Source of the DNA: Cerrena zonata
Lineage: Eukaryota > Basidiomycota > Agaricomycetes > Polyporales > Cerrenaceae
Assembly: GCA_038087015.1 (NCBI GenBank)
Contig: JASBNA010000001.1
Location: 2,108,001-2,172,000 of the forward strand
Length of the DNA: 64,000 bases
Direction of reading: 5' to 3'
Below the pieces are notes generated by a model. It was not told the origin of the DNA. It searched no databases and saw only the letters and a program-made list of their open reading frames with translations. The position numbers and the translations under genes were made by a program. Below are positions 56,338-64,000 of the stretch, piece by piece; the first letter of the stretch is position 1, and each line of letters opens with the position of its first letter.

Positions 56338-57052
56338 CACTGGATCGTAGCCCGAATTTTGGACTCTATAAAAGTAAAGTAAAATTCTATAAAAAGTCTC
56401 TTACAAAACATACATTTTAGACCCAAAAAATGATATAAAAATTCAGAATTGCAGCAGAATTTGATGAATCACAAAAACCTATATAAATTCTGACTTTTGT
56501 ATCCAGTTTTTAGAGTTCAAAAAAGCTCAATTTATATATATTTTTTGCTAGGGCAAAATTCAGGATGCAAAATTCAACATTTTGATATACTTTTATTTTG
56601 TTAAAATTTATAATATAATTATATATATTAAAATAAAGTTTTATAAATAGATAGTCTAAAGAGAAGATATAGACTACTATTCTTAGTACATCATAGCCCT
56701 TGTTAATAGTACTATTTGATAGAGCTACTTGAGTACCCAATATTGCTTATTTTGCCAAATTAGCAGTTTAAATTTTGTATCAGTTTTGGAAAAATAAATG
56801 TGTGTCAAAATTTTGAATTTTGCATACCAAAATTTTTTCTTGTAAAAAATATATCAAAATTGAGCTTTTTTGAACTCTAAAAACTAAACACAAAAGTCAG
56901 AATTTGCATAGGTTTTTGTGATTTATCAAATTTGGCTGCAATTTTAAATTCTTACATCATTTTTTGGATCTAAAAAGTATGTTTTGTAAGAGACTTTTTA
57001 TAAAATTTTACTTTACTTTTATGAAGCCCAAAATTTGGGCTACGGTCCAGTG
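56338..57052. mobile_element. Foldback element FB8 (715 bp, subfamily A, TSD TGG)
   Basis: CACTGG..CCAGTG termini with TGG on both sides, in a coding exon of the zinc-cluster gene. Subfamily A variants in both arms; the central spacer is oriented as in FB2. The host frame enters the element and would gain an LDRSPNFGLHKS-type tail before a stop. Confidence 0.95.
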
Positions 57053-57158
57053 TGGTTAGCCTGAACGATCCGAGCTCACGCTTGACGTCTTCTACCACAT
57101 CAAGGATTGCTTGGTTCTGTGGAAGTGCCGCTGAGATTTTCGACTCCAATGACTGCAG

Positions 57159-57873
57159 CACTGCACTGTAGCCCAAATTTTAGGCTTCATAAAAGTAAGG
57201 TCAAATTTTATAAAAAGTCTCTTACAAAATATGATTTTAAGCACCTAAAAATTGTCAAAAAATGCAGAATTTCAGCAAAATTTGATAAATCATAAAATCC
57301 TTGGCTAATTCAGACTTTTGTATCTAATTTTTAGACTTTAGAAGTATTGAATTTTTGCTTATTTTTTATTGGAGAAAAGTTTACTATGCAAAATTCAAAA
57401 TTTTGACACACTTTTGTTTCTCCAAAAGTAATATAAAATTTAAACTGCTAATTTGGAAAGGTCAGTGATATTGCATACTTAAACATCTCTATCAGATAGT
57501 ATAATTGACAGAGACTATGATTTACCAACAATAGTAGTCTATATCTTCTCTCTAGACTCTCCATTTATAACACTTTATTTTGATATATACAATTATATTA
57601 TGATTTCTAGAGAAATAAAAGTGTATCAAAATTTTGAATTTTGCATAATAAACTTTTCTCCAATAAAAAATAAGCAAAAATTCAATACTTCTAAAGTCTA
57701 AAAATTAGATACAAAAGTCTGAATTAGCCAAGGATTTTATGATTTATCAAATTTTGCTGAAATTCTGCATTTTTTGACAATTTTTAGGTGCTTAAAATCA
57801 TATTTTGTAAGAGACTTTTTATAAAATTTGACCTTACTTTTATGAAGCCTAAAATTTGGGCTACGATCCAGTG
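57159..57873. mobile_element. Foldback element FB9 (715 bp, subfamily B, TSD CAG)
   Basis: The left end is mutated to CACTGCACTGTAGCCC; the right end is standard, and CAG lies on both sides. It sits 106 bp from FB8 in the same gene. Subfamily B variants in both arms. Confidence 0.94.
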
Positions 57874-59457
57874 CAGTCTCTTGGTGATCGCGTCCACGGA
57901 TGGTTCCTTATGTGAACATTTGAGCACAATGTTAACAATAACGTCTAGACAAACTTACCGCAGAAGTCCCCCCCGTTCCGCTCGATCCCAATGCAAAGGT
58001 GGAAGGACCAGGAAAAGAAGGATCATCTTGAACGATGGATTGGTTGTTGACATCCGGAGCCTCCATTGTTGGCCACAAGAAGTCCTCGGTAGATGGATCG
58101 ATACCTTCGTCTGCATTGGAAGGATCCCAAAGACGCAAGGGTGAACCAAGGTCAGCCCTTGAGAGTCGCTCTACAAAATATTCGGGTAAGCTTTATGCAC
58201 ACCTGAACGTCCATCACAATTCTTACCTTCGTCATCCTCAGTCACACTTGGTGGGCGGGAGTACGTCCTTCTTGTGGGGATCAGGACTTCTACCCTTTGA
58301 CGACGCGGAGCGGGTCGACGGGCGGGTGGTAGCGGATCAGGGACGTCTTCTTGGTCATCGTCAGGGGCGTATTCGTCGTCGTCATCGTTGTCTTCATGTT
58401 CCAGTACCAGGTCCTCTTCATCATCAGCGTCGTCGATGATTTGCGTGACGCTGCGAGCGCGGACACGACTCGCCGCACGGACTTCCGCAGAAACGATCCA
58501 TCCGTCCTGGTAGCCGACAGCCCATAACCGGGGTAGCGTCCCTTTCAAACCCTTCCGGCGGATATCATATATCGCGACCTTCACTTGCTCACTGTCTCCC
58601 ACAATTGGCCAGCGTGGGTGAACCGGTCTGTTGTTGCCCAATTCCCATAGCTTTGCATGGGGCATCCCATAGTATTTGGTGGGGGACGTTAGCAAGTGTT
58701 TCGCCCATCCGTCCTTGATGTCTTTCATCGACATGGGAGTCTTGATGTCTTTCGCCAAGTCTTTCGGGAATTTCGGCAAGACAATGTCATCGTACGACGG
58801 CACCGTAGCTGTCGGTCCACCGGGGTTTGCGAGATCTAGAAGTGAACGTATGTGGAAGATAACGCTCAACCACCAGCACCAGTCCTTGTTGCCCATATTG
58901 CGTCCTGCTATTTGAGGACATAGTGAGCACCCGCGCGAGTTACTCTTGCAGAAGTAGCACCCGTGGAAGGACCCAAGCTTCACGATGCATGGCATGTTGC
59001 TTTGAACACACGACTTGCATGAAACAGGCTGTAATGTGGTCAATTGGATACATTTGCCAACGGCCGAAACTACTGCTTACCGAGACTTGGTCTTCGAATA
59101 TCGTCTTGATGAACGGGTGTTGCTTGAGGAAGTTCAGCGGGACCTCTGTGCGGATTGTGAGAATCATGTCAATAGGCTTACAAAGTGGCACATACCGTTG
59201 CTGTCGGTATCCCACTCAAACGTCGCGTCTCTGCTTCCCTCACCCGAGCGCTCCATTTCGAAAGGTAGAAGGTCGACGAGGCCATCTGGCAAGGTCGACT
59301 TCTTTGTAGGCTGTGTAGCCGGCGCCCTTGCTTTCGCTTTGCCTTTGCCCTTGTCTTGTGTTGCTGGAGCCACGGGTTGGGATGAGGAGGCAGCTGGTTG
59401 GTTGTCTTGCTGAGTACGCTGCCTTTTGGTGGCGGGCTTGACTGTTTGTGTATCCAG

Positions 59458-60172
59458 CACTGGATCATGGCCCGAATTTTAGGCTTCATAAAAGTAAGGT
59501 CAAATTTTATAAAAAGTCTCTTACAAAATATGATTTTAAGCACCTAAAAATTGTCAAAAAATGCAGAATTTCAGCAAAATTTGATAAATCATAAAATCCT
59601 TGGCTAATTCAGACTTTTGTATCTAATTTTTAGACTTTAGAAATATTGAATCTTTGTTTATTTTTTATTGGAGAAAAGTTTACTATACAAAATTCCAAAT
59701 TTTGATACACTTTTATTTCCCTAGAAATCATAATATAATTGTATATATCAAAATAAAGTGTTATAAATAGAGAGCCTAGAGAGAAGATATAGACTACTAT
59801 TGTTGGTAAATCATAGTCTCTGTCAATTATATTATCTGATAGAGATATTTAAGTATGCAATATCACTGACCTTTCCAAATTAGCAGTTTAAATTTTATAT
59901 CACTTTTGGAGAAGCAAAAGTGCATCAAAATTTGAAATTTTGTATAGTAAACTTTTCTCCAATAAAAAATAAACAAAAATTCAATATTTCTAAAGTCTAA
60001 AAATTAGATACAAAAGTCTGAATTAGCCAAGGATTTTATGATTTATCAAATTTTGCTGAAATTCTGCATTTTTTGACAATTTTTAGGTGCTTAAAATCAT
60101 ATTTTGTAAGAGACTTTTTATAAAATTTGACCTTACTTTTATGAAGCCTAAAATTCGGGCCACGATCCAGTG
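59458..60172. mobile_element. Foldback element FB10 (715 bp, subfamily B, no matching TSD)
   Basis: Complete element with CACTGG..CCAGTG ends, but the left flank is CAG and the right flank TTA. It separates a 5'-truncated minus-strand gene from an unrelated plus-strand gene that starts 26 bp away. Both features suggest a recombination junction between two elements, or loss of one flank. Confidence 0.93.
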
Positions 60173-60197
60173 TTATCTCATCCTGCCCGGAGGAAAA

Positions 60198-61612
60198 ATG
60201 GGGGATCGTATAGCTCGCGGCGCATCTAGTGCACTACCAACTGAAGATGATAATGGTAGGACTCCTTTGGCCAATTCACTTGCTCGCTTTAATTGCCCGC
60301 CTGCAGATCGCATGGATGTGGATGAGGGAGGCAAAAGTAGTGACTTGTGAGTCACCACCACCAATACTTATTTGCTAGCCTCTCAACCGATTACTGTTAC
60401 GAATACAAACTTAAGCCCACCCCCCTTTGATTTTGGCTCTCTGGATCACTTTATCTCTCCGACTGGTTCGCCAGGATCCAGTTTCACGCCGCATCAACTA
60501 CCTGCTCCATTTGACTTTGACTTGTTGGATTTTCTCGATGATTCGAAGGCGAGCCCATCATTGCCGGCGGATGATTCTGAGTCGTTACCAAACCAGCCAG
60601 ACTTTCCATCTCCTTTCAATTTTGAGGCATTAGACAACTTTACTGGGCCCTACAGTAATTCACAAGAGCCTCCCATCGACCAGCAAGATTTGTCAACATG
60701 CGCATCGCCCGAACCGGGTTTCCCTTTACTGCCCAGTTTGCGAGCGCAGTATGCGAAGGAAATATGGTATAAAAGATACAAGAACATGGGCACCGCCTTG
60801 CTTTGGCCGCCTTCTTACTTGAATGCGCTGAAACACATTTTGGAAGGCATCTGTTCCAGGTCCGTCGACAAAGATGAAATGACCTTCAAAAGATTCGAGC
60901 AATGTCTCGAGTTTCCGAACGATCATCCCGAGGCCTACAGCTATGAAGTAAGTGAGGTCCTGGATTTGTAACCCCGTGGTTTGCCTAAAATCATTTGCGA
61001 TCATAGGCAAGACTTCGTAGAGAACCGGGAAATGGCGTCATTGACTTGACAGTGGACAGTGATGTGGAGGAGGAGGCGGTTGATCATGCGGATGACGACG
61101 AAGTTGTTTTCTCTCCTATCCATTTTCATTCAACTTACTCATAGTCGGTCTATCAGGATATCGAGGAAAAACTGGCGCATCACGTGTGGCACACCTTTTC
61201 TGAATGGAGGATCGACTTGCTCGAGAAGAAGCCTGCCGCTAATGCAGCATCGGCTACAGGTCGCAAAGAGCATGAATTGTGGACCGCGTACCTTCAAGGG
61301 GCAGCTGGTATAACCGAATTGCTCATGGCCGATACACGTAGCGTCCAACCAGGTATATGGAACGAGATGTTCGAATTGCCCTTTCCCAACATCAATCGCC
61401 GACGTGATACACCTCTCCCGCGCCCCATTACGCTATCTGACGCACGCCCGGAGTTATCGAATCGGCTCAAAGCTCTTCACTTGCGTATTGTGCAACTTTG
61501 CAAGGAGATAGGAGATGTTTTTGGATTACCTGCACTGGAACGTCTCGAACAGGCGAGGGCAGAGAGAGATGGAGAGCAAAGTGATTCAAATGCTGAGGCA
61601 TCCGAGTCCTGA
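60198..61612 (+). CDS. Multi-exon gene of unknown function with a SUMO-interaction-like motif
   Basis: ATG 60198 (MGDRIARGASSALPTEDDNG), a short GTGAGT intron, then a Pro/Ser/Asp-rich exon with a repeated pattern PPFDFGSLDHF, APFDFDLLDFLDD and SPFNFEALDNF, followed by LRAQYAKEIWYKRYKNMG, LLWPPSYLNALKHILEGI and FKRFEQCLEFP. After a GTAAGT intron comes GVIDLTVDSDVEEE, a hydrophobic core followed by acids as in SUMO-interacting motifs. A further intron leads to the last exon (LAHHVWHTFSEWRIDLLEKK, GIWNEMFELPFP, LKALHLRIVQLCKEIGDVFGL), ending TGA at 61610-61612. The three (P)FDF/FNF..LD.F units are tandem short motifs. No enzymatic domain. Possibly nuclear; inferred only from the motif. Confidence 0.62.
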
Positions 61613-62189
61613 TCTGGTGTTGTATGTGTCGATCTTGTAAATGGTACGCACAATGTGTGCGAGTATAAAATAAGTTCCTCCAACCTCAACCATGTATTAG
61701 TAATGTTGTATAACGCGGCTGATTCTCTTGTGGACGCGGATGCGGATGTATCTGCGGGCGACCATGCGTCCGCTCAATACGTCAATCATTGACTTTGGTT
61801 TATACCCGTAGGGTTAGGGTTGCCTAAGGTTTCTCGACCGTCTCATTCGACGGGCATTGTCTTGACAATTATATTTAGACTTCTGTGGTTGTATGTGTCA
61901 CGCGCGTCCTATATTTTGCATGTGTTTGAGCTTTTGTTTTATTGTTGTGGCTGTAATGGGTAGGTGAGAGTACAAGATAAATCTACAAGTTGAATACATG
62001 AATACACGAAAGTTTTTATACTCGTTGTATGGTGAGCGGAGTGGGTGCAGGACTAACAGATTGGAGGACAGAAAGCATGTTACCAAGAAAGCATTGTATA
62101 ATCCGAGAAACAAAAGGTACAGCAATTTCAAGATATTACGACGTTAGTTGACAAGAGTGACTGGAACATGGAAATTAGATGTTACGGCT
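61613..62189. other. Intergenic stretch
   Basis: Lies between two convergent genes. No gene or repeat recognised; AT-rich towards 62150. Confidence 0.45.
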
Positions 62190-64000
62190 TCAAAGTAAAG
62201 TTGAGGGCCCCTCCATTGGGTCATCCTGATCCATCAGTAGCACAGGTTGACCAAACGACTGAGAACCGGCCTCCTGAGCCTCTTCCTGAACATCGCACTG
62301 TCCCTGCTTTAGCGAGCTGATGCGCTGTTGTATATCTTCTATGACCTTCTTTGTCACCCCTAGTTTGTGATTCAAGACCACGCGTTTTACCTCAAGTTCG
62401 ACGAATTCTTCCCTGTATGCCTTTTCTAACCGCTCGAGGAATGGTATATCCGTAACTTCCTCGAGCGAGGGCCCGCTATAATGAAACGACGAAGATGGCG
62501 CGGCGGGGAGCGGACTGTGAGCACCAATGGATTGAACCATTGGTCGGATGATTGCAGAGAGTGCAGAGGTTGCTGCGCTCTGCGGCTGAATGTCCAACGG
62601 AGCTGAGGTTTGTGAGGGGGGGATGGTCCCGGGATGGCCGGTAGTGTGCGATGAACTATTGGGTTGCTCCCGCGGGACAGCGCTCACAGTGGGTCTCTCT
62701 CTATTAAGGCCGGGTGGAGGTGTGGCTGGCTGTGCGGCACGCTGCGGTGGCTCCAGCGATAGCGGCTGTGTTGAGGAGGATGGTGAAGCGACACTCTGTT
62801 CGAGCGACGCGCTTGGCACTTTCGGAAGCGTATTGCCAGCGGTAACTGCGTTCGATTTGATTGTACCCACAGCACCTATCACTGGATCGTAGCCCGAATT
62901 TTAGGCTTCATAAAAGTAAGGTCAAATTTTATAAAAAGTCTCTTACAAAATATGATTTTAAGCACCTAAAAATTGTCAAAAAATGCAGAATTTCAGCAAA
63001 ATTTGATAAATCATAAAATCCTTGGCTAATTCAGACTTTTGTATCTAATTTTTAGACTTTAGAAATATTGAATTTTTGTTTATTTTTTATTGGAGAAAAG
63101 TTTACTATACAAAATTTCAAATTTTGATGCACTTTTGCTTCTTCAAAAGTGATATAAAATTTAAACTGCTAATTTGGAAAGGTCAGTGATATTGCATACT
63201 TAAATATCTCTATCAGATAATATAATTGACAGAGACTATGATTTACCAACAATAGTAGTCTATATCTTCTCTCTAGGCTCTCTATTTATAACACTTTATT
63301 TTGATATATACAATTATATTATGATTTCTAGAGAAATAAAAGTGTATCAAAATTTGGAATTTTGTATAGTAAACTTTTCTCCAATAAAAAATAAACAAAA
63401 ATTCAATATTTCTAAAGTCTAAAAATTAGATACAAAAGTCTGAATTAGCTAAGGATTTTATGATTCATCAAATTTTGCTGAAATTCTGCATTTTTTGACA
63501 ATTTCTAGGTGCTTAAAATCATATTTTGTAAGAGACTTTTTATAAAATTTGACCTTACTTTTATGAAGCCTAAAATTCGGGCCACGATCCAGTGTATAGA
63601 AGGTGGGTTGTTTGTTGAGCGTGAGCGGGTCACTGGCGGTGCTATGGTTTCGTCACCAGGAGGGGATGCGTCGCCAACTGGAAGGGACATGCTATTCCGG
63701 ATGACTGGTGTCCCGATGCTCTGATTTTCTGCCACTGTTGGAAGATGTGTGACAATGTTTAGCCTCATGCTTGAAACGAGAATACTCACACGTAGAACCA
63801 CAGTCTGATTTTTCTTTACCCTTCCCTTTATCCTTGCCCTTGTCTTGGTCTCGTCCCTTATCCTTTGCAGGTCGTGGACGCTTTGAAGGTCGCCCAATCT
63901 TGATTGAGTCAGAGTTACCTACCTCACTTGGTATAGGCGGCTTATTCGAACAAATGGTGGTCTGTGAGGGGGGCGCAGAGTCCGTGCGCAACTGTGTCCC
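62190..64000 (-). pseudogene. Low-complexity multigene-family gene, partial at right edge, split by FB11
   Basis: From the edge: PPSQTTICSNKPP, KIGRPSKRPRPAKDKGRDQ with a KGKDKGKGKEK run, SDCGST, a GTGAGT intron, then AENQSIGTPVIRNSMSLPVGDASPPGDE and RSRSTNNPPS. FB11 interrupts here. After removing FB11 and one TAT the frame continues IGAVGTIKSNAVTAGNTLPK, a Ser/Pro-rich linker, and a C-terminal helical, coiled-coil-like region (FLERLEKAYREEFVELEVKRVVLNHKLGVTKKVIEDIQQRISSL), ending at 62190. No domain recognised. The basic Lys/Gly repeat resembles that in the 55312-59457 gene, so the two may be related. The start is outside the window. Confidence 0.58.
62880..63594. mobile_element. Foldback element FB11 (715 bp, subfamily B, TSD TAT)
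   Basis: CACTGG..CCAGTG termini with TAT on both sides, in a coding exon. Subfamily B variants in both arms; the left outer sequence reads CCCGAATTTTAGGC as in FB10. Confidence 0.95.

Larger units (their letters stand above)
55312..59457 (-). pseudogene. Zn2Cys6-like multigene-family gene, 5'-truncated at FB10 and interrupted by FB8 and FB9
   Basis: Reading from 59457: a Lys/Pro/Gln-rich segment (KGKGKAKARAP), LPDGLVDLLPFEME, then exons EVPLNFLKQHPFIKTIFEDQVS and SCKSCVQSNMPC. The cysteine spacing C-x2-C-x6-C-x9-C-x2-C-x6-C (59015-58925) matches a fungal binuclear zinc cluster. Next: WWLSVIFHIRSLLDL, an acidic stretch, a basic Pro-rich linker and WDPSNADEG. A coiled-coil-like region (AITKRLQSLESKISAALPQN..VKRELGSFRL..LLQMKGSLERLEQSL) is split by FB9 after RLQ and by FB8 after RLT. 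Removing each element plus one duplicate gives one continuous frame. A last GTAAGT..GCGCAG intron leads to an acidic end (SDEEDELEEGQ), TAG at 55314-55312. No in-frame ATG remains at the 5' side, which ends at FB10. Probably a nuclear protein; function unknown. Confidence 0.68.

Noticed and set aside
17797..63594. Regularly repeated sequences as a CRISPR-like array
   Set aside because: Units are 714-bp inverted elements at irregular distances with target duplications in a eukaryotic genome.

Overview
The window looks like a transposon-dense block of an Agaricomycete (mushroom-forming basidiomycete) genome. Genes are split by many 45-70 bp GT..AG introns, and the repeat repertoire (Ty3/gypsy with a giant Gag, KDZ transposase with a CxC2 cluster, TET/JBP dioxygenase, Plavaka, hAT, DUF6698-like genes, Zn2Cys6-like multigene families) is typical of that class. 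I see no housekeeping gene, tRNA or rRNA. The species cannot be named from sequence alone.

Layout. 1-13671: a Ty3/gypsy element on the minus strand. It has a 5' LTR (12604-13671), a 2387-residue Gag/protease ORF and a pol frame that runs off the left edge; the 3' LTR is outside. 13962-15964: a decayed DUF6698-like gene. 16447-22529: a hAT transposase gene carrying three foldback elements and a solo LTR, with one foldback element nested inside that LTR. 23528-24002: a small gene. 24112-27646: a hAT-end-like repeat, a broken Ty1/copia remnant, a relic foldback arm and a possible solo LTR. 27876-30237: a transposase-like multigene-family gene. 31335-32560: a broken Zn2Cys6-like gene. 33421-37733: a Plavaka transposase. 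38283-39984: a second DUF6698-like gene. 40560-41430: repeats. 42054-46992: two unknown genes on the minus strand. 47141-54976: a TET/JBP dioxygenase gene, a KDZ transposase gene and a third small gene, probably one transposon. 55312-64000: three unknown genes, one with a Zn2Cys6-like cluster.

The dominant signal is a family of eleven 714-715 bp foldback elements (FB1-FB11) plus one relic. Each begins CACTG and ends CAGTG, has inverted arms of about 264 bp around a central spacer of about 186 bp, and carries no gene. Ten of eleven are flanked by perfect 3-bp target duplications of unrelated sequence. Six lie in coding exons, and deleting element plus one duplication restores an open frame each time. 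Two lie inside short introns of the hAT gene, one inside a solo LTR, one next to a broken gene. One (FB10) has mismatched flanks and may be a recombination junction. Termini and duplication length resemble the CACTA superfamily, so these are probably non-autonomous elements moved in trans.

Relative ages can be read from nesting: hAT gene first, then solo LTR in its exon, then FB2 in the LTR; KDZ first, then FB6 and FB7. Several multicopy genes carry in-frame TGA codons where CGA would fit, as expected of CpG deamination; this is notable beside a TET/JBP-type enzyme. All functional statements rest on motif reading and family memory; no search was run.
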